This document shows positions 27,548-34,804 of a DNA stretch of 34,804 nt, piece by piece. Numbering within the stretch: the first letter of the stretch is position 1; every line of letters begins with the position of its first letter. The notes under the pieces were generated by a model. The model was not told the origin of the DNA, did not search any database, and was given only the letters and a program-made list of their open reading frames with translations. The stretch lies in NCBI GenBank assembly GCA_015067245.1, contig SVMV01000003.1:1-34804 (forward strand). Reading direction: 5' to 3'. A program made the position numbers and the translations under genes. This stretch comes from Oscillospiraceae bacterium. Lineage in GTDB: Bacteria; Bacillota; Clostridia; Oscillospirales; Ruminococcaceae.

Positions 27548-28435
27548 TTAAACAATAATCATTTCTTTTTCGATTGCTACACCTGTTTTTTCAAGAACAA
27601 CCTTTTCCACATGCTCTGCAAGTGCAACAATGTCGCTGCAGGTTGCATCACCCATATTGATGATAAAGCCTGAATGTTTTTCGCTTACCTGGGCGCCGCC
27701 CACACTGCAGCCTTTTAAACCGCACTGTTCAATAAGTGCTGCCGCAAAATATCCAACAGGACGTTTGAATGAGCTGCCTGCACTTGGTTTATCCAAAGGT
27801 TGTTTATCAATGCGCCGCTGCATAATATCTTCCATAAAGCTGAGGATTTTATCCTTGTCTCCTCTTTTAAGCTTAAAGGTGCAGCCTGTGATAAGCCAGT
27901 TTTTCTGCTGAAAAACCGAATGCCTGTAACTGAATTCGCATTCTGATACGGCAATAGTTTTCACTTCGCAGTTTTCATCTATATATTCAACTTCATATAC
28001 TGCGTTGGATATCTCTCCGCCATAGGCACCTGCGTTCATAAACAAACCGCCACCTACATTGCCTGGGATACCATAACAAAATTCAAGCCCTTCAAGCGAG
28101 TGTTCCTGCAGCTCCTTACACAGTACATTAAGCGGCACGCCTGCTGCAGCATAAACTGTTGTTTCGTCAACAAAATCAATCTGCTGCATATTTGTGGTTT
28201 TGATTATCACCCCATCAAATCCGCTGTCTTTAAAAATGACATTGGAGCCTCTGCCGATAATATAATAATTTATATTTTCTCTTTTTAAAAACTCAAGCAG
28301 TAAAGCAGCCTGTTCTTTGGTGGCAGGCATTGCAACATATTTTGCATTGCCCCCAACTTTAAAGGTTGTGTGTTTTTTAAGGCTTTCGTTTTCCAAAAAC
28401 TGAATATTATTTTCATTAAAAAAAGTATTAAGCAT
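27548..28435 (-). CDS. murB: UDP-N-acetylmuramate dehydrogenase
   Basis: LKKHTTFKVGGNAKYVAMPATKEQ, IIGRGSNVIFKDSGFDGVII, GIPGNVGGGLFMNAGAYGGEI, PSAGSSFKRPVGYFAAALIEQCGLKG. Start reset to ATG 28435 (GGAG upstream). Confidence 0.96.
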   Translation of the reverse strand: MLNTFFNENNIQFLENESLKKHTTFKVGGNAKYVAMPATKEQAALLLEFLKRENINYYIIGRGSNVIFKDSGFDGVIIKTTNMQQIDFVDETTVYAAAGVPLNVLCKELQEHSLEGLEFCYGIPGNVGGGLFMNAGAYGGEISNAVYEVEYIDENCEVKTIAVSECEFSYRHSVFQQKNWLITGCTFKLKRGDKDKILSFMEDIMQRRIDKQPLDKPSAGSSFKRPVGYFAAALIEQCGLKGCSVGGAQVSEKHSGFIINMGDATCSDIVALAEHVEKVVLEKTGVAIEKEMIIV

Positions 28436-29393
28436 TGTATACTCCAAGCATTGCAGCACCGATAATACCTGCATCGTTTCTGAATGTTGCTATTTTAAGT
28501 GTCACACGTTTCATAAGGTGGCGTGCATAGTCTTCTCTGTCAAGATATTCCTGGATTGGTCTTAAAAGACCTTCTTCCTGATTGGAAACCCCACCGCCAA
28601 GGCAAACAACTTCAGGCTGAAAAATATTAACAACGTTTGTAATACCGCAGGCAAGATATTCAATATAGTTGTCTATAACCTGTTTTGCTGTTTCGTCACC
28701 AAGTTCATTTGCATCAAAAACAGTTTTTGCGTTTACTCGGTCAATATTTGGACATACCTTCCACAGTTTTGACTGTGGATTTGCAAGCATAGCTTCTCTT
28801 GTATCGCTGATAAGTGCAGTTGCAGAGCAGTATCTTTCAAAACATCCCTTTCTGCCGCAGTTGCACAATCTGCCGCCTGCCGATATAACCATATGGCCGA
28901 TTTCTGCTGCAGACTGGTTGTAACCATTTAAAACTTTGCCGTCAACAATAACACCTGCACCTACACCTGTGCCAAGTGTAAGAATAACTGCGTGTTCACA
29001 GCCTTTTGCACAGCCAGCAATAACTTCGGCAATAACCGCACTGTTTGCGTCATTTTCCACAAATACTTCTACATTCGGGATTTTACTTTCAATCTTTTCC
29101 TTAAGATGCCAGTCAATATACCCAAAGTTAACATTAAAACCAACCACACCTGTTTCGCTGTTTACATTGCCTGGTGTACCGATGCCGATAGATGTAATAT
29201 CCTTTCCAAGCTCAAAGCCGTTTTCATTGCAAAGGTCTTTACAAAGGTTACAGATTTTATCTTCAATAACATATTCTGGCTGCGGAAGATTTGTTTTTAC
29301 AGATTTGCGAAAAAGAATTTCGCCGTTTTCATTTACAATACCTGCAGCAATATTTGTGCCGCCAAGGTCAACACCTATATAAAATTTTTCCAT
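28428..29393 (-). CDS. ROK family glucokinase
   Basis: 321 aa; YIGVDLGGTNIAAGIVNENG, VFVENDANSAVIAE, LTLGTGVGAGVIVDGKV, EIGHMVISAGGRLCNCGRKGCFERYCSATAL. Confidence 0.94.
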   Translation of the reverse strand: MEKFYIGVDLGGTNIAAGIVNENGEILFRKSVKTNLPQPEYVIEDKICNLCKDLCNENGFELGKDITSIGIGTPGNVNSETGVVGFNVNFGYIDWHLKEKIESKIPNVEVFVENDANSAVIAEVIAGCAKGCEHAVILTLGTGVGAGVIVDGKVLNGYNQSAAEIGHMVISAGGRLCNCGRKGCFERYCSATALISDTREAMLANPQSKLWKVCPNIDRVNAKTVFDANELGDETAKQVIDNYIEYLACGITNVVNIFQPEVVCLGGGVSNQEEGLLRPIQEYLDREDYARHLMKRVTLKIATFRNDAGIIGAAMLGVYNA

Positions 29394-29395
29394 AA

Positions 29396-30130
29396 TTATT
29401 CCTCTATCTGTTTTAAAATATACTTATTGTGAATTTTAAGTTCGCTAATCAGGTTTTCATAGCTTGCATTGATTATCAGTTCCTGCGGAAAATCAATGCT
29501 TTCCAGCATTTTTGGGATATTGCCTGTCTGCCCTATTTTATATATTGAATGCGCATCAGAGTTTATTGCTACCCTGCATTTGTATTTTTTGCAAAGCTTT
29601 GCTATTTCCAGCATATTTGCCTGACCTGTTGGGCGTACGGCCTGGCTGTTTACATTTAGCTCTACAACTTTATTGTTTTTGGCAAATACTGGTATAACCT
29701 TTTCAAAATCAAATGTGTGCTGCAGCTGCTCGCAGTGGCCAATCATATCTATATATGGATTTTCTGCAATATTAAGCCAAAGCTGCGTTGCCTGTTCTAC
29801 AGTAAGCTGCGGTATTATCTCTTTATGTATGGATGCTACCACCCAATCAAGATTTTTAAGGTAATAATCGCTTATATCCAAATCGCCGTTTGTGTTTATC
29901 ACATCAACCTCTGCACCATACATAACAATAAGGTCGTCTATCTTTTTGGGTATCTGGCCTTTGTTCATAAAATGCCATTCGTGACCCGAATCGGGCATAA
30001 GAGGACCGTGGTCAGTAATGGCAATAGCTTTCAGTCCCAGCTTCTGTGCCTGGGTTATCATCTCTGTAACCGTATTATATGCATGCGAAGAATACAATGT
30101 ATGCATATGTAAATCTGCTATCAGTTTCAT
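29396..30130 (-). CDS. PHP-domain phosphatase-like hydrolase
   Basis: 244 aa; ADLHMHTLYSSHAYNTV, AIAITDHGPLMPDSGHEWHF, VVASIHKE, AINSDAHSIYKIG. Confidence 0.93.
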   Translation of the reverse strand: MKLIADLHMHTLYSSHAYNTVTEMITQAQKLGLKAIAITDHGPLMPDSGHEWHFMNKGQIPKKIDDLIVMYGAEVDVINTNGDLDISDYYLKNLDWVVASIHKEIIPQLTVEQATQLWLNIAENPYIDMIGHCEQLQHTFDFEKVIPVFAKNNKVVELNVNSQAVRPTGQANMLEIAKLCKKYKCRVAINSDAHSIYKIGQTGNIPKMLESIDFPQELIINASYENLISELKIHNKYILKQIEE

Positions 30131-30143
30131 TAAAACGCCTCTT

Positions 30144-31061
30144 TTATTCCTCTACGCCAAGCTGAGCCAGCAATTCTCTTGCTGCATTGTAACCCATCTT
30201 TTTCTGACGGTTTGCAATTGCTGCAGTTTCAATAATGATAGAAAGGTTACGGCCTGGTCTTACTGGTACAACAGATTTTATTATACTTATGCCAAGAATA
30301 TCCATATATTCGTCATAAAGGCCTGTTGTGCTGTATGTTTTTCCCATTTCCCAGTTTTCCAGCTGGATAACCATATCAATACCCTGTGTCTGCTTAACAG
30401 CACCAGAACCGTATGCGCGTGCAATGTTGATGATGCCAACACCACGAAGCTCGATAAAATGACGGATGTTTTCAGGAGACTGGCCAACAAGTGTGTGGTC
30501 AGAAACTTTTCTGATTTCAACTGCATCGTCAGCAATAAGACGGTGGCCACGTTTAACAAGCTCCAAAGCGGTTTCACTTTTACCAACACCACTGTCGCCG
30601 ATAATAAGCACGCCTTCGCCGTAAACTTCAACAAGAACACCATGGCGTGTAACGCGCTGTGCCAACTCTACGTTAAGAAAAGAAATTGCTGTTGCCATAA
30701 AGCTTGAGGTTTCTTCTGTTGTTCTGAGCAGCGGAACATTATTTTGACGTGCAAGTTCAACTACTTCGCTGGAAATAAGCTGGTTGCTTGTGATTACCAC
30801 TGCTGGTATATCGTATGAAAACAGCCTTCCCAGTTTTTCCATTTTTTCTTCGTGCGGAACACTGTTTACATAACTGTATTCCATACGGCCGATAACCTGA
30901 ATTCTTTTGGGGTCAAAATGTTCTTCAAAACCTGCAAGCATAAGCCCTGGGCGGTTAACTTCTTTACTTGTGATTTTAATGTCCTTTGCATCACCTGGCA
31001 CATATATAGCTTCAAGATGATGACGTTCGATAAAACGTTCCAGTGTTACAAAAAAGCTCAT
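30144..31061 (-). CDS. hprK: HPr kinase/phosphorylase
   Basis: 305 aa; VLIIGDSGVGKSETALELVKRGHRLIADDAVEI (P-loop), ELRGVGIINIARAYGSGAV (HPrK signature). Confidence 0.96.
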   Translation of the reverse strand: MSFFVTLERFIERHHLEAIYVPGDAKDIKITSKEVNRPGLMLAGFEEHFDPKRIQVIGRMEYSYVNSVPHEEKMEKLGRLFSYDIPAVVITSNQLISSEVVELARQNNVPLLRTTEETSSFMATAISFLNVELAQRVTRHGVLVEVYGEGVLIIGDSGVGKSETALELVKRGHRLIADDAVEIRKVSDHTLVGQSPENIRHFIELRGVGIINIARAYGSGAVKQTQGIDMVIQLENWEMGKTYSTTGLYDEYMDILGISIIKSVVPVRPGRNLSIIIETAAIANRQKKMGYNAARELLAQLGVEE

Positions 31062-31147
31062 AGTATCCTCCTGATTTATAGGTTTATGTAAATTTATAAT
31101 TATCTTTTTTAATTTAGCTATTTATTCTGTTTGGCATATAGATATAC

Positions 31148-31176
31148 ATTATAATAATACTAAAAATCACTGTGAA
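31148..31176 (-). promoter_or_regulatory. Predicted sigma-A promoter for the hprK-...-pfkA gene set
   Basis: Minus strand TTCACA (31171-31176), 17 nt spacer, TATAAT (31148-31153); hprK ATG about 80 nt downstream with AGGAGGA. Confidence 0.72.
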
Positions 31177-31215
31177 TTACAATATTTTTTGCAACAAAAT
31201 CCAATATAATTCACA
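31171..31215. repeat. Imperfect inverted repeat overlapping the hprK -35
   Basis: Plus strand TGTGAATTACAATATT (31171-31186) ... AATATAATTCACA (31203-31215). Confidence 0.6.
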
Positions 31216-31225
31216 TAAAAAATAA

Positions 31226-31260
31226 TGGCTGAAGACACAAAATCTTCAGCCAATTTTTTT
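31226..31260. terminator. Rho-independent terminator downstream of trxA
   Basis: TGGCTGAAGA-7 nt-TCTTCAGCCA perfect 10-bp stem; minus-strand tail TTATTTTTTATG; plus-strand tail ATTTTTTTA as well. Confidence 0.88.
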
Positions 31261-31268
31261 AGTGTATT

Positions 31269-31580
31269 TTATACGCCAAGCCATGCTTTAAGTTTGTTTT
31301 TAGGCTGGAAACCAACTGTCTGCTTAACAACCTTTCCGCCTTCAAACACCAGCATTGTAGGAATGCTCATAACACCGTATCTGCCTGCAATATCAGGAGA
31401 CTGATCAACATCAAGCTTTGCAACAACAACTTTGCCTTCAAGCTCTTCTGCAAGTTCTTCAATAACAGGTGCAATCATTTTGCAAGGTCCGCACCATGTA
31501 GCCCAAAAATCCACAAGAACAGGTTTATCGCTGTTTAATACAACAGAATCAAAATTTGTGCTGTCAAGTTTAATACTCAT
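31269..31580 (-). CDS. trxA: Thioredoxin
   Basis: 103 aa; VLVDFWATWCGPCKMIAPVIEELAEE, YGVMSIPTMLVFEGGK. Confidence 0.97.
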   Translation of the reverse strand: MSIKLDSTNFDSVVLNSDKPVLVDFWATWCGPCKMIAPVIEELAEELEGKVVVAKLDVDQSPDIAGRYGVMSIPTMLVFEGGKVVKQTVGFQPKNKLKAWLGV

Positions 31581-31617
31581 AAATATATCTCCTTTATAAT
31601 GTGATTTTCTTTATGTC

Positions 31618-31634
31618 TATACTATACCAGTATA
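31618..31634. promoter_or_regulatory. Predicted extended -10 promoter of trxA overlapped by a 6-bp-arm inverted repeat
   Basis: Minus strand TGGTATAGT (31621-31629) resembles TGnTATAAT; repeat TATACT-ATACC-AGTATA spans it. Confidence 0.45.
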
Positions 31635-31662
31635 TGAATAAAGTGTATGTAATTTAATCACA

Positions 31663-32337
31663 TTACTTTGTATATTCAAACAGACGTTTTTTATCGGTTA
31701 CCACAATTTCCTTGCGTGAAACCGTCAGCACCCCTTCTTTCTCAAAATATTTAAGCATACGGGAAACCACTTCTCTTGCACTGCCAAGATATTTTGCAAT
31801 TTCAAGGTGAGAATATGTTATTACAGGGCCGTTTTTTACAAGCTCATCATATAAGAATATTGCAAGACGTTTGTCAAAACTGAAAAACAGTATCTGCTGC
31901 ATTGTCCACATAACATCAGAAAGACGCTGAGCCTTAAGCTTGTTCTGATAGTTTTCAAAATATATATTGCGTTCTATAAGGTCGCCAAAAGCACCTGAAG
32001 GCAAAACCCAGGCTCTTGTTTTTTCTGCGCTGTCAACATGGACATCAAAAGTTACTTCTGAAAGAACACAGGATGCAGAAAGAACACATACTTCGCCTTC
32101 TTCAACCCTGTAAAGTGTAACCTCTTTACCTTCTTCAGACATAATATAAACCCTCAGTGCACCGCTTTGCACAAACAGCACACCTACGCAAACCTGATCT
32201 CCATTGTGTATGTTTTCCCCAGCTTCATAGGTCATATCATACATATTTTCACACACAAAATCCTGAATTTTAGGCTCCAGTTTATCCCAAAAATCAAAAT
32301 AAGGTTTTATAAGTTCTATCTTTTCCTGTTTAGTCAT
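31663..32337 (-). CDS. Crp/Fnr family transcriptional regulator
   Basis: 224 aa; N-terminal cNMP-binding-like fold (LFVQSGALRVYIMSEEGKEVTLYRVEEGEVCVLSASC), C-terminal HTH (TYSHLEIAKYLGSAREVVSRMLKYFEKEG). Confidence 0.94.
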   Translation of the reverse strand: MTKQEKIELIKPYFDFWDKLEPKIQDFVCENMYDMTYEAGENIHNGDQVCVGVLFVQSGALRVYIMSEEGKEVTLYRVEEGEVCVLSASCVLSEVTFDVHVDSAEKTRAWVLPSGAFGDLIERNIYFENYQNKLKAQRLSDVMWTMQQILFFSFDKRLAIFLYDELVKNGPVITYSHLEIAKYLGSAREVVSRMLKYFEKEGVLTVSRKEIVVTDKKRLFEYTK

Positions 32338-32354
32338 AACTATGCCTCACAAAA

Positions 32355-32675
32355 TTAATCTGTTACAACAGCTGTACCAGATGCTGTAACCATAATCATA
32401 TTTCCACCCTGACCAAGTACTTCGTAATCAATATCAACGCCAACAACAGCATTTGCCCCCATTGCCGCAGCGTGCTTTTCCATCTCCTGCATTGCGCTGT
32501 ATCTTGCCTGAATAAGTTCCTGCTCATAGCTGCCGCTGCGTCCGCCAAAGAAGTTTGTAAGACCTGCTGCAAAATCTTTTACAAAATCCATACCAGAAAT
32601 AACTTCGCCAAACACGACACCTTTATACTCTATAATTCTTTTTCCTTCTATGTTAGGTGTTGTTGTAATAATCAT
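32355..32675 (-). CDS. YbjQ/UPF0145 family protein
   Basis: [88 protein letters not shown]-track start at 32681 is TTG; ATG at 32675 with GAGAGGAG preferred. Confidence 0.9.
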   Translation of the reverse strand: MIITTTPNIEGKRIIEYKGVVFGEVISGMDFVKDFAAGLTNFFGGRSGSYEQELIQARYSAMQEMEKHAAAMGANAVVGVDIDYEVLGQGGNMIMVTASGTAVVTD

Positions 32676-33099
32676 TTTCAAACTCCTCTCTGTGATTCTT
32701 ATAAAAATTGATAGCTTTTTTCACAAGTTCCTTGTCATTTTTATAGCTTACACTTGGCAGAACTTTATCCATATCCATCCATTTTATATCCGAAACTTCT
32801 TCTTCCTGATTTGATGTCTCGTAATCTTCTGTGGTTGCAAAAAAGTAAACTACATCTTTTATAACATCCTTTTTAGGTGAATATGTAACAACCTCGCGAA
32901 AACGTGTATCTATAAGGGCATTCACACCTGTTTCTTCCCTAATTTCACGCACAGCAGTCTGTATTTCTGTCTCGCCTGCTTCTACATGGCCTTTAGGAAA
33001 AGACCAGTGTCCGCTGTTTGCATGTTTTATAAGCAAAATCTGTTCTTTCTCTCCTTTGAGATAAAACACGATTGCTCCGCAAGATTTTTCTTTTTTCAT
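32653..33099 (-). CDS. NUDIX hydrolase
   Basis: 148 aa; Nudix box [39 protein letters not shown]. Confidence 0.94.
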   Translation of the reverse strand: MKKEKSCGAIVFYLKGEKEQILLIKHANSGHWSFPKGHVEAGETEIQTAVREIREETGVNALIDTRFREVVTYSPKKDVIKDVVYFFATTEDYETSNQEEEVSDIKWMDMDKVLPSVSYKNDKELVKKAINFYKNHREEFENDYYNNT

Positions 33100-33121
33100 A
33101 AATTCACCTGTTTTGTTTTAT

Positions 33122-34804
33122 TTATCCTTCCAGACGTTCGCTGATTTCGGCCCATTCGTCCATAAGCTCTTCCATTTTCTGTCTGTCTGTTTCCATATCC
33201 TTCCACAATTTTGCCATCTTTTCGTGGTCAGACACGATGTCAGGATTTTGCATATCCAGCTGATACTGATCCAGCTTTTCCTGCAAATTTTCAATTTCTC
33301 GCTCGCATTCTTTAACTCTCGCTCTGTCCTGAGCAGCTTTGCGGCGCTGTTCTTTCTGATTAAGCTGCACTGCAGCCTTTTCTTCTTTTACAGCCTTATC
33401 CACAACTTTTTTTACCATAAACTGTGTTGCAGAACGTTTTGCCATAAAATCTTCAAAATTTTTATAAAACACGCCTGTACCGTTTTCAATATTAAGTATT
33501 GGACAGTCCAGACTTTTCATCAGAAAACGGTCGTGAGTGATAACCACAATTGTGCCTTCGTATTCTGTAAGGGCATTTGTAATTGCTTCTCGCATATAAA
33601 TGTCAAGATGATTGGTAGGTTCGTCCAGAAACAGCAGATTTGCGCGGTCAAGGCTTATCTCGCAAAAACGCATTCTCGCCTTTTCACCGCCAGAAAGCGC
33701 ACTGCTTTCTTTAAAAACATCTTCACCTCTGAATCCAAAACGCGCAAGGTAACTGCGTACCTCCAGCTGTGTCCATTTTGGTCTGAGAGCCCATATATTA
33801 TCTATAACTGTACCAGTTTTGTTAACAATATACTGGTCAAAAATTGCAGGTTTAACACCTGTACCAATTTTTATTTTACCACCTGCTGCACGGTTGCGGC
33901 CTGTAATCGTGTTAAGCAGGGTTGTTTTACCTGTACCGTTTGCGCCCGCAATAATAAGGCGTTCACCACGGCGAAGGTCAAGGTTAAGGTTTTCGATAAG
34001 TTTTCTGCCGCCTGCCTGTACCTCAAGTTTTTCGATATTAATTACCTCATCATAAGGTTTTACATCAAATTCAAACTTGAATTTAAGCGGTACGCGCATC
34101 GGGCGCGGTTTTTCGCTAACCTCCATTTTTTCCAGCTGCTTGCGGCGGCTTTTGGCCATATTGCTGGTGCTTGCACGTACAAGGTTTTTGGCAACGTAAT
34201 CTTCCAGCTTTGCAACCTTTTCCATATCAGCTTCATACTGCTTCTGCTGCAGTTTAAGTTTTTCTTCTTTAAGCACCGAAAATGCAGAATAATTGCCTTT
34301 ATATTCACACATAAAGGTATCTTCCACTTCCCATATACGCTTAACAAGCTTATCAAGGAAAAAGCGGTCATGACTGACTGTGATAATTGCACCCTTATAG
34401 TTTGAAAGATAATCTTCCAGCCAGGTAAGTGTATCAAAATCAAGGTGGTTGGTCGGCTCGTCCAATATAAGAACATCAGGATTTTCCAAAAGCAGCTTTG
34501 CAAGGTTAAGGCGTGTTCTTTCACCGCCAGACAAAACACCAACTATCTTACTGTGCTCTGCTTCGGTAAAACCCATACCGTTAAGCATCTTTTTAATCTG
34601 AAAATCGGTATTGTAGCCGTCTTTGGAATAGATTATATTCTGCAAATCGTGGTATTTTTCCACCAAAACAGCATCGTCAGGGTCGATGGAAAGCTTTTTC
34701 TCCACCAGCTCAAGCTCTTTTATGGCTTTAAAGGACTGCTCAAAAACTGTTTCCATTTCGGAATAAAGTGTATTGTTTGGATTTAAACCATCGGTCTGTT
34801 TAAG
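33122..34804 (-). CDS. ABC-F family ATP-binding protein, N-terminus outside the window
   Basis: Two ABC cassettes with LSGGERTRLNLAKLLLENPDVLILDEPTNHLD and LSGGEKARMRFCEISLDRANLLFLDEPTNHLD. The frame stays open upstream of the ORF-track ATG to the edge (LKQTDGLNPNNTLYSE-METVFEQ), so 34756 is not the real start. Confidence 0.95.
   Translation of the reverse strand, partial: LKQTDGLNPNNTLYSEMETVFEQSFKAIKELELVEKKLSIDPDDAVLVEKYHDLQNIIYSKDGYNTDFQIKKMLNGMGFTEAEHSKIVGVLSGGERTRLNLAKLLLENPDVLILDEPTNHLDFDTLTWLEDYLSNYKGAIITVSHDRFFLDKLVKRIWEVEDTFMCEYKGNYSAFSVLKEEKLKLQQKQYEADMEKVAKLEDYVAKNLVRASTSNMAKSRRKQLEKMEVSEKPRPMRVPLKFKFEFDVKPYDEVINIEKLEVQAGGRKLIENLNLDLRRGERLIIAGANGTGKTTLLNTITGRNRAAGGKIKIGTGVKPAIFDQYIVNKTGTVIDNIWALRPKWTQLEVRSYLARFGFRGEDVFKESSALSGGEKARMRFCEISLDRANLLFLDEPTNHLDIYMREAITNALTEYEGTIVVITHDRFLMKSLDCPILNIENGTGVFYKNFEDFMAKRSATQFMVKKVVDKAVKEEKAAVQLNQKEQRRKAAQDRARVKECEREIENLQEKLDQYQLDMQNPDIVSDHEKMAKLWKDMETDRQKMEELMDEWAEISERLEG

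Noticed and set aside
30018-30707. 229-aa plus-strand ORF opposite the PHP and hprK genes
   Set aside because: Crosses two well-supported minus-strand genes and lacks recognisable motifs.
31646-31662. TGTAATTTAATCACA as a CRP-type operator upstream of trxA
   Set aside because: Half-site spacing is 5 rather than 6 nt, one half is degenerate, and it abuts the stop codon of the Crp/Fnr gene.
33113-34405. 430-aa plus-strand ORF antisense to the ABC-F gene
   Set aside because: Shadow ORF opposite a clear two-cassette ABC-F protein; low-complexity Phe/Cys/His composition and no RBS evidence.

Overview
The window looks like a chromosomal housekeeping and sporulation region from a low-GC, endospore-forming Firmicute (Clostridia-like). 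I see no convincing mobile elements, CRISPR arrays, rRNA or tRNA genes. Nearly all genes are on the minus strand. In transcription order they form these groups: (1) a partial ABC-F ATPase, NUDIX, YbjQ-family and Crp/Fnr genes, then trxA; (2) hprK, PHP, ROK kinase, murB, rapZ, whiA, dnaE, pfkA; (3) yunB, then ligA-gatC-gatA-gatB, then an uncharacterised methyltransferase; (4) spoIIIAA-AH; (5) asp23, nusB, a Kae1/TsaD paralog, xseA, xseB, ispA, a divergent-PAP2 gene, dxs, tlyA and the start of a probable nadK. The exception is a three-gene plus-strand island (19282-21277): a membrane zinc-ribbon protein, a DUF5685-like protein and a J-domain/TPR protein with a Cys-rich tail. This island is the best candidate for an undescribed system. 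I also read by eye several promoter-like sites (sigma-E-like before spoIIIAA and yunB; sigma-A-like before asp23, ligA, hprK and trxA), several terminators, and inverted repeats that annotation would not normally report. All product names come from recognising protein motifs and synteny; no database search was run.
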